DNA from: Larix kaempferi
Lineage: Eukaryota > Streptophyta > Pinopsida > Pinales > Pinaceae
Direction: 5' to 3'
DNA: 64,000 nt
NCBI GenBank assembly: GCA_027924585.1
Contig: BSBM01000068.1
Location: 12,869,501-12,933,500 of the forward strand
The position numbers and the translations under genes were made by a program. Below are positions 12,451 through 23,312 of this stretch, piece after piece. The stretch's first letter is position 1. Every line of letters begins with the position of its first letter. Under the pieces are notes generated by a model. That model saw only the letters and a program-made list of their open reading frames with translations. It had not been told where the DNA came from and did not search any database.

Positions 12451-13999
12451 TATCACATCCCCTTCCATCGATCCGATGCAAGCAAGGGAACATGACTCAG
12501 ATTCCGGGACTTATTTGGGAAACACAACCTTGTTCATGAATAAGAAAATTTACGATAAATAAAAACTCATGTGTGCAGATCATACTCAATAAACACAATG
12601 CAAATAAACATTATCCACACACAACTTCATCATGCATTCAACATAACAATAACAGTCATCAAATTAAACATTATAGAACACATAATGAATATAATTCAAC
12701 ACATAGAGAATACTTATCTTTGAGATGAAATTGTCCAAGCAACTGGCTATGTGAGAGAGACATTCCACCCAACCGCAGGTCTCTTTCCATCTTGTATTAT
12801 TTCAGCTGAGAGGCCACCCCCGAGCTAGGCTGTGTATCCACTAAGGAGGAACTAAATATGTTCAGTCATAGCCATGGTTTCACATCAACAATCATGCTAA
12901 TCCAACACACAGTTGGGTTTATCAAGCATGCAAGAGACAAAGGAAGAAGATACTAAGACAGCGAGCTCAACTACAGAGCTACAGGTATCCCAAGCTAAAC
13001 TCAAACAACCTTAGCACCCACAATACCTACCACACCCAACAAAAGGAAGGTCCCCTTCTCTGCTCCACAGTCGCTCATGCGCCCCTTTCCTCCAGTTCTC
13101 TTCAGGGCGGGCATAGAAAGGTTTAAGCTGCGAAATCCTTGATATTTTATCATTCACCGGGTTTATCAAGCAATCTTAGCCTTTGTTCTATCCTCTGTTT
13201 TTTCATTCACGCTTGGATTTTCTCATTTCAATGATCGAATGACTGAGTCCTGTGATTGGATTTTCAAGCTATACAAACTGGGTTTTCCAATGTATTTCAG
13301 GGTATCTAACACTCTCAAATTCTCCCTAAGGTTCATGTTTATGGATCCCCCATTGGATTTCACTGTCAACACGAAATTATGGGTGTTTATGGCACTTCAA
13401 AACATGGGTTATTGCAAAGTTACGATTTTTATTTTTTCTCACTGTTGGCCATGTATAATGGATGAAAAATGAAGCTTAGATGTTCAACCATGGAATGGGA
13501 ATGAGGAAGGATGAATTCCCCTAAGGTAAGGTGACTTGTGGGTCAATAAAACAGATCCCATACCTTCCATATGAATTTCTGGGCTTCCCATTCTCCATTG
13601 AAGTCATGGATTGATTTTTCTCAACCACTTCCTTACAACATAAAATAAATGTCAGCAAGGAAATTCAAATGAGTTCTCAAGATAACATTTGGAAGCCTAT
13701 GGTTCAACCCCACAACCCCATCACCACTCCCTAGTGGAATACACATGGCCCCTTCTCATTAGTTGCTTTCATAGCCAGTTTTGGTATTTTATTGCAATAT
13801 TAAATATTTACATCCATTTACAATGTTCCATGGCTTAATAGCATATGGGTAGTACAATATCAAATTACTTGCATTTTACATAAAGCATCCACTAACGGGG
13901 CCTTGGCCTTGACCTCCATGCTAAGAAACATACATCGCATGAACACAATATTTACATTAAAAGCCAATATATTCCAAGGGTCAAAATGGGGGTATTACA
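12451..13999 (-). repeat. 5' LTR of the chromovirus
   Basis: About 1549 bp, paired with 4306-5835. The inner terminus has mutated from TG to TA (TATCACATCC at 12451). The outer end GTATTACA at 13999 is followed by the second gagat. Confidence 0.9.
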
Positions 14000-14579
14000 G
14001 AGATTCAGTTCCTCCCAACCACAGAAGAGGACAACCAATTCAATTGCCCAACTCCACCCTCGAGCTGGATCACCACCATGAAAAACTGAACTAGTAAAGC
14101 AAATATGAACACAACACTCTCTCTCCGAGAGTCTGTAGAAAATCTAATGATGGACTTACAATCAACAGGAGAAATACTCAACAAATTTCTCTCATAGCAA
14201 CAATCTCTCCATGCACAACACGACGTCCTATTCTATCTCAGTGCACCAATTTATAGGTTTTTTTCCAGGTCTGGTACCATCTCAATCAAATCTCTTGATC
14301 TTGGATCTTGTCTAGTGGTTGACCTTTTGGATTGGATTTGATTGACATAAAATCTCTTGCTTTCTATACACTTGTTATTTGTCTCATGGTGGTGTCCCAT
14401 CTTTCAATTAATTGCTCCAAGTGTCTTTCTTTTTTATTAGTAATAAAAATAATAGTTGTTGTGCAAAGTATCCACTCACATCACATGGGATTTTTTGAGT
14501 TTTACAACTATTTTTACAAATAATAATTGTTTTGAAATAATACTTAATAAACAAAAAAAAATGTATTGGGGGTATTACA

Positions 14580-15399
14580 TTTACCCCCCCTTATTTTTAA
14601 CACCGTTATCAGTGTTTTTTATTCAGAATCTTCTTGCTCATTCTGGAACATGGAAGGATATGATTCTCGCATTCGATCCTCCATTTACCATGTTGCCTCC
14701 TCAGGGATGATGTGATTCCAGTGCATTTTTATTTGAGTGATGGCTTGATTCTGTAGCATAAGTCACTTCCTGTCTAGCATGCACAAAGGATCTTCCTGGA
14801 ACTCGCCCTCGGGTTCTACTTGAATCACACCCCAATCAATAATATGAGTAGCATCATGTACATATATTTTTAATAAAGAAACATGGAAAACATTATGAAC
14901 TTTTACATAAAGGGGGAAGTGCAAGCTAATAGGATACATGGGTGTTTCATATCAGAAAACATGCAGTTTAGGTTATTAGCTTAGAAGTTTTGTAGGCTAC
15001 CAATAACCTAAACTACATGTTTTCTGATATGAAACGCCTCGGTAGCCTATTAGCTTGCACTTTCCACTTCTATAAAATTTCATAATGTTTTTCATGTTTC
15101 TTTATTAAAAAAGATATGTGCATAATGCTACTCATATTATTGATTGGGGTGTGATTCAGGTAGAACCCGAGGGAGAGTTATAGATAGAGCGTTTGTCTAT
15201 CCTATACAAGAAGGAACTTATGCTAGAGAATCAAGCCATCGCTCAAATAAAAGTGAAGTGGAAGCACTTCATCCCTGAGGAGGTGACATGGGAAATGGAG
15301 GATTGAATGCAAGAATCATATCCTTCCATGTTACAGAATAAGAAAGAAGAATCTAAATAAAGAACACTGAGGATGGTGTTAAAAATAAGGGGGGGGGAA
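14580..15399. repeat. Centre of palindrome 2: two inverted Gypsy pol 3' ends
   Basis: Left half (minus strand) and right half (plus strand) both carry the last part of a Gypsy pol ending ...EDGV(V/L)K..G, then a polypurine tract (right copy 15381-15399, left complement 14580-14598). The innermost 59-bp arms are 14919-14977 and 15002-15060 around a 24-nt loop. The same pol end is visible in the 5831-6022 chromodomain region of the complete element. Neither half is open. Confidence 0.75.
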
Positions 15400-16108
15400 T
15401 GTAATACTCCCTAGTCATTTTTATTTATTTTTTATTAAGTATTATTTCAAGAAAAGTATTATTTGTAAAAAGAGTTGTAAAACTAAAAAAATCACATGTT
15501 ATGTGAGTGGATACTTTGCACAACAATTATGATGTTTATTATTAATAAAAAGGGAAGACACTTGGAGAAATCAGTTGAAAGAGGAAACACCACCATGAGA
15601 CAAATAACAAGTGTATAGCAAGCAAGAGATTTTATGTTAACAAAATCCAATCTAAAATCTCAACCACCAGACAAGATCCAAAATTATAGGGATCAAGAGA
15701 TTGATTGAGATTTCATTGAGATGGCACAAGACCTGGCAAAAAAAGTATAAATTGGTGCACTAAGATAGAACAGGACGTTGTGTTGTGCATGGAGAGATTG
15801 TTTCTATGAGGGAACGTTGTTGAGAATTTCACATGTTGATTGTAAGTACATCATTAGATCTCCTACAGACTCTCAAAGAGAGAGTGATGCATTCATATTT
15901 GCTTTGTTAGTTCAGTTGTTCATGGTGTTGATCCAACTCGGGGGTGGAGTGGGGATATGGATTTGTTGTCCTCTTCTATGGTTTGGAGGAACTGAATCTC
16001 CAAGTGTCTTTTCACGTTATTTTCAAGTGTTTTATTGCTTGTTTGACTTAATGATTATTTAAAACTACATTAGCTTATTTTGTTTATACCAATTTTCTGT
16101 ACGTTACA
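15400..16108 (+). repeat. Right LTR of palindrome 2
   Basis: It runs from TGTAATACTCCC at 15400, directly after a G-rich polypurine tract, to TACGTTACA at 16108, 709 bp. It is followed after 3 nt by the primer-binding site TGGTATCAAAGC (16112-16123). It is the inverted partner of the split left LTR and related to the LTRs of palindrome 1 and of the chromovirus, sharing the stretch around the transcription start. Confidence 0.82.
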
Positions 16109-16412
16109 AAGTGGTATCAAAGCATAGTTCAAAAGCTCATATCTATGGGTTCATCATTTTCTTTCTGCTATTGCTCAGAATGAATTGCATATAATTTTAT
16201 TTCTGTGGTATTTGTATAAACACAATGTTTCTGTTTTTTTATTTTGTTTTCAAATAAGTCTAGGTGATCTCAATGAAAGAATCGACTGGTAGCTTAGTTA
16301 TACTTTAGCTCAAAGACACAACAACTTGTATGAAAGCAGTGATGTACCTCACACAAGTACATAGATCCTCAATTTAAGAAGCTTCCTCTGATAAATTGGA
16401 GGGGGTGTAAAG
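16109..16412 (+). other. Right-arm leader and primer-binding site of palindrome 2
   Basis: The primer-binding site is 16112-16123. The leader is collinear with the inverted left-arm leader (about 3880-4188). It ends in taaag (16408-16412), the target duplicated by the insertion of 16413-20109, and resumes at 20115. Confidence 0.7.
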
Positions 16413-17230
16413 TGTAATGCCCGCTTCGGTACATCGACTCACTGTAGACTTGAGGACACTTGTCAAGTGACCCAACCGAATAAAATTTAGTAATTGGTCC
16501 TTTGAATACTGAAAACGATTGAATGACTGAAGAACGTATGATGATTTGCATGATGAAAAATGATAAACAAAAACGACGCAATGAACAACACTTATAGAAA
16601 TTGATACCTTACATAATAATGAATGCTCTACTTAATGACTAGCGAATTTATGAAATGAATGATGATTGAATGCTAGATAGAATGATGCATGATAGATATG
16701 CTTGACTGACTGAGATAAAATGATGAATGAAATATATGCTTGACTGAATGATATATTAAGAGGAATGATAAAATGATTTGATAGTGAAAATGAAGAATGA
16801 TAGAGATACTCGACTGACTGAGATATTATGATGATGAATGATGAAATGATTTGATAGTGGAGTGTTATTTAATGTGTGCTTGAGTGTGTGTGTGCAGTGG
16901 CAGGTAAGACGATTTACTGACTGACCCAGAATGGAATTGTAGGGGTCATAAGAACGGAAAGAATGCATAGGGGTACGACGACAAACTGTCGACCCTAAAT
17001 TAGCACTCCACGCATGGTTTGGAAGCTTGCAAGTTGGCCCGAGGAAGGGTGTGTCGTACGGGCGAGGCCATACCGACTTGGTCACATATGAGATTTGAGG
17101 GCACGATAAGGAGAACCTTATCCCTCAGCAGCCCTTAGTCTCCAAGAAGTGTAGTCGAGAGATTGCAGTAACAACTCCCCAATTGCTACACAATTCTCCT
17201 CACAAGAAAAAAGAAAAGGAATTGTTGAAA

Positions 17231-17400
17231 GGGCCCACCGAAGAAGTACCTAGACAAGAACAAGAAGAAATAAAAGGGATTTTCGAAAGGGCCCGCTAAA
17301 GAGGTACCTAGACAAGAATAAGAAGAAATAAATGGAATTTCCGGAAGGGCCCGCCGAAGGGGTACCCAGACAGGAACAAGAGGAAGTCATAAAAATTGCA
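17231..17400. repeat. 58-bp tandem repeat, three units, in the LTR
   Basis: Units start at gggcccaccg (17231), gggcccgct (17289) and gggcccgcc (17347), each followed by gaagaagtacctagacaaga or a close variant. The inverted copies are at about 19140-19310 in the other arm, so the repeat predates formation of the palindrome. Confidence 0.85.
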
Positions 17401-17811
17401 CAAATTGAAATTACACATATAAGTTTAAAGAAACATGATAAAATAAATACTTTATTCCATTCTTATTTTTTTTTAATTATTTCTGAAAAAGAAGAAACAA
17501 GTAGATTAGAATGTTAAATAAAAGGAATAAATTTTATTTTATCTTTAATTTATTATTGGAAAAGAAAAGAATGTGGAAAACATTGTGTCCATCTACTAGA
17601 AGTTAATTAAAAGATAATTGAATAAACTATTGAGTGAGCAAAACATAACTAGGACTCTAGTGGAGACCACTACACCTACCTTCCATTGATTTAGGGAATT
17701 AGGTGCACATTTAAGATAGAGAGACACATGTAATTTGAGAATAAAAATTAAGAAAATATTAAATTTAATAATATATGTGCATGAGGACACACTTGGCATA
17801 TAGACTTTTGC

Positions 17812-17819
17812 TATAAAAG
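17812..17819 (+). promoter_or_regulatory. TATA box of the plus-strand LTR
   Basis: TATAAAAG about 450 bp before the LTR 3' end. Its inverted copy at 18708-18715 would drive transcription from the other arm, so the two promoters fire towards each other across the centre. Confidence 0.6.
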
Positions 17820-18268
17820 AAGGGAAGAGAAGGAGAAAAGACTCTCTTGCTCCCTAGTACTGGATGGGCACCATAATTGAGAAATTATCTTGTGATTCTT
17901 GTGAGTTGGGTTGAGCTTTCTGGGGATTGGGGGATCTCCGTGGAAATCTTGCATTGTGTGTTCTTATGACCCCAAAATGCTCGGGGGTTCGGGGGAAAGA
18001 AGAGTACCCCCGATATGGTAGGGAGGTCAACCAAGAGGTCTTTGGTAAATCGAGAGTTTAGATGTTTGGATCAAAGCGGCAAGTGATGTCAGCTACAACA
18101 ATCTACAACCATCAGAATTAGGTATAATGTTCCATTTTTTTATCTACAAGTTGAGTTTATGCATTTTATTTATGGTTTCATATTTTATTTTCAAGATTTA
18201 AAATTTTCATAGGATGTTAGTATTACATAGAAAGTCTTTTTGGGGGGACTCCGAAATGGGGGTCCCTA

Positions 18269-20109
18269 CATTTCGGAGTCCCCCCAAAAAGACTCTCTAT
18301 GTAATACTAACATCTTATGAAAATTTTAAATCTTGAAAATCAAATATGAAACCGTAAATAAAATGCATAAACTCAACTTGTAGATAAAAAAAATGGAACA
18401 TTATACCTGATTCCAATGGTTGTAGATTGTTGTAGCTGACATCCCTTGCCGATTTGATCCAAACATCCAAACTCCCGATTTACCGAAGACCTCTTGGTTG
18501 ACCTCCCTACCATATCGAGGGGACTCTTCTTTCCCCCGAACCCCCGAGCATTTTGGGGTCGTAAGAACACACAATGCAAGATTTTCGCGGGGATCCCCTA
18601 ATCCTCGGAAAGCTCAACCCAACTCACAAGAATCACAAGTAATTTCTCAATTACGGTGCCCGTCCAGGACTAGGGAGCAAGAGAGTCTTTTCTCCTCCTC
18701 CTCCCTTCTTTTATAGCAAAAGTCTGTATGCCAAGTGTCTCTTCATGCACATATATTATTAAATTTAATATTTTCTTAATCTTGATTCTCAAATTACATG
18801 TCTCTCTCTCTATCTTAAATGTGCACCTAATTCTCTCAATTAGTGGAGGGTAGGTGTAGTGGTCTCTACTAGAGTCCTAGTTATGTTTTGCTCACTCAAT
18901 AGTTTATTCAATGATCTTTTAATTAGCTTCTGGTAGATGGACACAATGTTTTCCACATTATTTTCCTTTCCAATAATAAATTAAAGATAAAATAAAATTT
19001 ATTCCTTTTATTTAACAATCTAATCTACTTAGAGTTTCTTCTTTTCACAAATAATAAGAATGGAATAAAGTATTTATTTCATCATGTTTTTTAAACTTAT
19101 ATGTGCAATTTCAATTTGTGCAATTTTAGTGACTTCCTCTTGTTCCTGTCTGGGAACCCCTTCAGCGGGCCTTTCCGACAATTCCATTTCTTTCTTCTTA
19201 TTCTTGTCTAGGTACCTCTTCGGTGGGCCCTTTCAACAATACCTTTTCTTTCTTCTTGTTCTTGTCTAGGTATATCCTCGGCGGGCCCTTTCGACAATTC
19301 ATTTTCTTTCGTCTTTTGAGGAAAACTATATAGCGATTGGGGAGTCGTTACCATGATCTCTCGACTACACTTCTTTGAGACTAAGGGCTGCTGAGGGATA
19401 AGGTTCTCCTTATTGTGCGCCCCTCAACTCTCTTACGCGACCAAGTTGGTATGGCCTTTCCCGTATAGAACATGCTTCCCCGGGCCAGCTCGCAAGCTTC
19501 CGAACCGTGCGTGGAGTTCTAATTTAGGTTCGATAGCATGTCGTCATACCCCTATGTGTTCTTTCCGTTCTTACAACCCCTATAATTCCATTGTGGGTTA
19601 GTCGGTAAATCATCTTACCTTCCACTACACACACACACTCAAGAACACATTAAATAGCGCTACACTATCAAATCATTTCATCATTCATCATCATAATATC
19701 TCAGTCAGTCGAGTATCTCTATCATTCTTCATTTTCACTATCAAATCATTTTTTCATTCATTATAATATCTCAGTCAGTCGAGCATATATTCCATTCATC
19801 ATTTTCTCTCAATCAGTCAAGCATATCTATCATTCATCATTCTATCTAACATTTAGTCACCATTCATTTCATAAATTCGCTAATCATTAAGCAGAGCATT
19901 CATTATTAAGTAAGGTATCAATTTCTATAAGTGTCGTTCATTGTGTCATTTTCGTTTATCATTTGTCGTCATGCAAATCATCATGTGTTCTTCAGTCGTT
20001 CAAGAGTTTTCAGTATTCAAAGGACCAATTATTAAAGTTTATTCGGTTAGGTCACTTGACAAGTGTCCTCAAGTCTATGGTCAGTCAATGTACCGAGTCA
20101 GGCATTACA
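18269..20109 (-). repeat. Minus-strand LTR of palindrome 3
   Basis: Inverted copy of 16413-18270, lacking the terminal dozen bases at the centre. It has its own TATA box (minus strand, 18708-18715). It ends GGGCATTACA next to the second taaag. Confidence 0.85.
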
Positions 20110-20600
20110 TAAAGTGATAACCGAATGTCAATCCAATTGAATATATTATAAGGAGTCGATACTTTAAATAGAAGGACATTAAAAGAACTTTAGAGTTGTT
20201 TTTTGTAGAATGTTTTAAGGAATGAATTGGAAGGATATTTAGAGGAATTTGAATATTGTATTTTGTAGGCTAATGGAAAGATTTAGTTGTTTAAGTATAT
20301 GCATAATCTTTTATAAGATTATGATTTTAAATTTAATGATATTTGGGGTTGTATGTTTTTTAAACTGTGAACTCAGGAAATAATTTGTACCACGGTTCGA
20401 CTCTATCTAGCCTTATGCGATTTTGTTGGTAGAATTGCATCGTATCCTGTTAGACTCTACCAAGAAAATGAAACCCACTAGATTTAATCGTCTATAACTT
20501 GAAGTAAAAAAAAATGTTAAGATTTAGTTAAGGGGATATGCCGCTCAAAATACCTGCACAATACATTTTTGCAGATCTTTGAGTTACGTTGAAATAAAAT
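20110..20600 (+). other. Continuation of palindrome 2 leader, then unassigned
   Basis: 20115-20205 pairs with the inverted 3793-3880, which resumes the right arm of palindrome 2 after the insertion. From 20206 the left partner is missing because of palindrome 1. The remaining bases show no coding signal or known motif. Confidence 0.5.
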
Positions 20601-21640
20601 GTGGTGATATTATATCTACACTTGTCCTTAAGTAGACTCATTCAGATATGAAAGGACCTATTCCTACACCCTCCTATGGTAACTCAAAGTATGTTCCTAC
20701 TTTCATCGATGATTTCTCAAGATATTGCTGGGTGTTCTTTCTCAAGCAAAAATATGAAGTCTTCCAATATTTCAAAGTTTTCAAAGCTTCTGTGAAAAAA
20801 TTTAGTGGGAGAAAGATGAAGGTCTTAAGGACTAATAATGGAAGGGAATATGTGAAGAAGGACCTTCAACAACTATGTGAAGAATATAGCATCCAAATGC
20901 AACATTCTGTGCCTTACACACCACAGCGGAATGGTGTTGCAGAGTGCAAGAATAGAGCATTGTAGGAGATGGCTACATGCATGATGGAGGCTAAGTATTT
21001 GTCTTCTAAACTATGGGGTGAACCCATAAATTGTTTTTCATATGTTCATAACAAAGCACCACACAAATCCTTGGAAGGAATGACTCAATTTGAGGCTTGT
21101 ATGGGACACAAACCAAATGTGTCTCATTTTAGGGTGTTTGGCTCAAGAACATGGGCTAGAATACCTCCAGAAAAGAGAAAGGCCTTGCAGCCCCAAATCA
21201 AGGAGACCGTCATGGTTGGATATACAAAATATGAAAAGGGATACAAACTCTTTGACCCCTCAACTCATAAAAATTTCATTGAGAGGAGTGTTCAGTTCGA
21301 AGAAGAGCCCATGCATGCAACAAAACAAGGTGAAGGGGAATGCTCAAACCCCCTGCATGAAGATGATGTAAGTGATGGTTCTTTCTCTGATATTTCTGAT
21401 TCAAATATTGAGGATGAATATGATGAAATTCTTGCAGATCATGACCCTCCTACAAGGCCCAATTAAGCTGAGAAAACCATACAAGCTGCTAGTGAGCTTG
21501 CAGGTGATCCACAAGATCCTAGGAAGACCAGATCATGTTTCACAATGCCTTGTCTTCTTGTGATCCAGATATTCATGGGAGATGTTTTCTTATGGTTGGA
21601 TCTGATCCACAATCATATTAATAAGAATCAAAATATCCAA
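20600..21640 (+). pseudogene. Copia copy B, integrase
   Basis: The fragment starts within integrase. HSDMKGPIP carries the first catalytic Asp and is followed by TFIDDFSRYCWVFF. The second block reads KVLRTNNGREY where the family has a TDNG core, so the catalytic Asp is replaced by Asn. The third block, PYTPQRNGVAECKNR, keeps Glu. A TAG stop at 20963-20965 and TAA at 21464-21466 break the frame. The core is followed by the usual KPNVSHFRVFGS segment. It cannot be active. Confidence 0.85.
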
Positions 21641-21654
21641 GATGGCAAACAACC

Positions 21655-23312
21655 ATGCAAGAAGAGAGGAACTCCCTCCATGACAATGAAAGTTGGGATT
21701 TGGTCCCTCTTCCTTCCAAGAGGAAATTGGTACAATGCAAGTGGGTGTATAAAAACAAGATGGATGTTGATGATTCTGATATGAATTATAAGGACATGTT
21801 TATGGATAAAGGCTTCTCTCAAGTCCATGGAGTGTACTACACAGAGAAATTTTCACCTGTGGCAAAGATGGACTCAATCAGGCTAGTTTTGGCCATTACA
21901 ACTTCCAAGCGATGGGAAGTTCATCACATGGATGTGAGGAGTGAATTTATTAACGGAGATCTTGATGAGGAGATCTATTTGCAACATCCTGAAGGATTCA
22001 TTGCAGATCATACACTTTTTTATAGGTTGAAGAATTCCCTCTATGCTCTCAAGCGAGCTCCTAAAGCTTGGTATGCCAAGATGAACAATTTTCTGCTATC
22101 ACAAAGGTTTGAGAGATGTAAATATGATCCAAATGTTTACATGCAGCATGTTAGTGATCTGATTTTGATTATTGTACTGTATATTGATGATATATTGATC
22201 ACTTGTAGCTGCACCAAAGAACTAGGATCAGTTAAAGATGCATTGCACAATGCTTTTTCCATGTCAGATATGGGATTGTTCAAACAATTTATGGGTTTGG
22301 AGATTAATCAAATTGTTGATGGGATCTCTATTTCTCAATCAAGATATTCGTCGGATTTGCTGCATAATTTCAAAATGGTTTAATTCAAGGCTACAAAATT
22401 TCCATTCCTTTCAAGAGTTAAGCTCATTGATTGGGGTTCTTCACCATTGGTTGATAGTTCACTGTATAGACAACTAGTTGGGAGCTTGTTGTATCTCACA
22501 CACTCTCAACCAGATTTGTCTTATGCCATTGGAGATGTTTCAAGGAACATGAAAGAGCATCATGAGGTCCATTTGAAGGCTACCAAAAGGATCCTTCATT
22601 ATGTGCAAGGTACCAAGCAATTTGGGGTACAATATGCAGCTGGTCATCACTTGAACTAGTTGGTTTTACTGATTCTGATTGGGCTAGAGATAGTTCTGAT
22701 CGGAAGTCTACTTCTGGTTATGTGTTTATGCTTGCACATGGTCCCATTTGCTGGTCTAGTAAGAAGAATCACACCATCTCCTTATCTTCAGCTAAGGCCG
22801 AATACAGGGGAGCAGTGAATGCAGCTACACAATGTATGTGGTTGCAAGGAATTCTTGGAGAGTTTGGATTTGTGTTTGATTCACCCATAGTCATTTGGTG
22901 TGATAATAAAAGTACAATCAACATATCCACTGATCCATAACAGAGGAGTAGGACCAAGCACATAGAGATCCACATGCACTACATTCGAGGCTTGGTGCAT
23001 GACTAGATTATTTCCTTGCAGTATTTCCCTTCTACTAAGCAAAATACCAATATCTTCACCAAGAGTTTCACTAAGAAGACCTTCACCTAACTTAAATAAC
23101 GCCTTGGGGTCAGTGATGCATGGTAAATACTGGTTTATTTTCCATATATGCTTCATGTCCATTTTAGAGGGGAGTTTTTATTTCCCATGTGGTTTTCCTC
23201 CTTACCTTGGTTACATGGACTAATAAAATTTATTGTTGTAAAAGGTGGCTTGAGCCTTAGTTGCCAAGGCCTTAATTTTGTTTTGACTACCAAAGCCTAT
23301 CTTATGGGGGGG
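21655..23312 (+). pseudogene. Copia copy B, reverse transcriptase, RNase H and tail
   Basis: Reverse transcriptase occupies 21655-22383, with WKVYKNK-like start, FSPVAKMDSIR, MDVRSEFINGDLDEEIY and the active site YIDD (22180-22191). The connection and RNase H follow in two other frames: 22447-22659 (YRQLVGSLLYLTHSQPDLSYA) and 22722-22940 (LSSAKAEYRGAV, WCDNKSTINIS). The order INT-RT-RNase H is diagnostic of Copia. A stop at 22381-22383 and frameshifts make it a pseudogene. It ends in a polypurine tract at 23305-23312. Confidence 0.88.

Larger units (their letters stand above)
4306..13999 (-). mobile_element. Complete Gypsy chromovirus, minus strand, 9.7 kb
   Basis: The element is bounded by two LTRs (4306-5835, 12451-13999) and by the 5-bp target duplication gagat at 4301-4305 and 14000-14004. 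On the minus strand the order is 5' LTR, iMet primer-binding site (12436-12447), long leader, gag with a zinc knuckle, protease, reverse transcriptase, RNase H, integrase with a C-terminal chromodomain, polypurine tract and 3' LTR. That order with a chromodomain defines a chromovirus; the Tekay/Del clade is likely because of the primer site and long LTRs, but this is inference. All frames carry stops or frameshifts, so it is dead. It is inserted in the left LTR of palindrome 2. Confidence 0.92.
4189..14579 (-). repeat. Left LTR of palindrome 2, split by the chromovirus
   Basis: This minus-strand LTR consists of 4189-4305 and 14005-14579, about 690 bp in total. Its inverted partner is 15400-16108. 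Its outer end has mutated from TG to TA at 4189. Its inner end GTATTACA stops at 14579 and is followed by a polypyrimidine run (14580-14598), the complement of the polypurine tract. The 4306-13999 chromovirus inserted here and duplicated gagat. Confidence 0.75.
16413..18270 (+). repeat. Plus-strand LTR of palindrome 3
   Basis: About 1858 bp, from TGTAATGCCC to GGGGGTCCCTACA. A core promoter, TATAAAAG at 17812-17819, is followed by a purine-rich start region, which sets the orientation. A 58-bp unit is repeated three times from 17231. AT-rich tandem variants of a tgactgactgagat motif occupy about 16690-16860. Confidence 0.82.
16413..20109. mobile_element. Inverted LTR pair with target duplication (palindrome 3)
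   Basis: A 3.7-kb unit starts TGTAATGCCC (16413) and ends GGGCATTACA (20109), with taaag on both sides (16408-16412, 20110-20114). It is one LTR on the plus strand joined at its 3' end to the same LTR on the minus strand, with a 10-nt spacer (18259-18268). There is no primer-binding site, gag or pol. Both outer ends are the U3 end of the LTR, whereas a normal element has one U3 and one U5 end. The arms differ by many substitutions. Target duplication shows integrase-type insertion of the palindrome as a unit. Confidence 0.9.
3793..20600. mobile_element. Palindromic Gypsy derivative (palindrome 2), split by two later insertions
   Basis: Once the insertions at 4306-13999 and 16413-20109 are set aside, the remainder is one palindrome with arms of about 1.49 kb centred near 14990. 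Each arm holds, from the centre outwards, the 3' end of Gypsy pol, a polypurine tract, an LTR, an iMet-type primer-binding site and 5' leader. The centre is 14978-15001 between arms ending in inverted copies of a 59-bp stretch. The left outer end is cut by palindrome 1 at 3793. The right arm is matched to about 20205, and sequence to about 20600 is probably more of the same leader. LTR-primer site-leader order on both arms is that of a 5' end, while pol 3' end sits inside, so each arm resembles a one-LTR or tandem junction. Confidence 0.7.

Noticed and set aside
14000-20110. Assembly or sequencing fold-back artefact as cause of the large palindromes
   Set aside because: The arms have many substitutions and carry target-duplicated insertions on one side only; the perfect 52-bp palindrome at 38008 is the only one for which this remains open.
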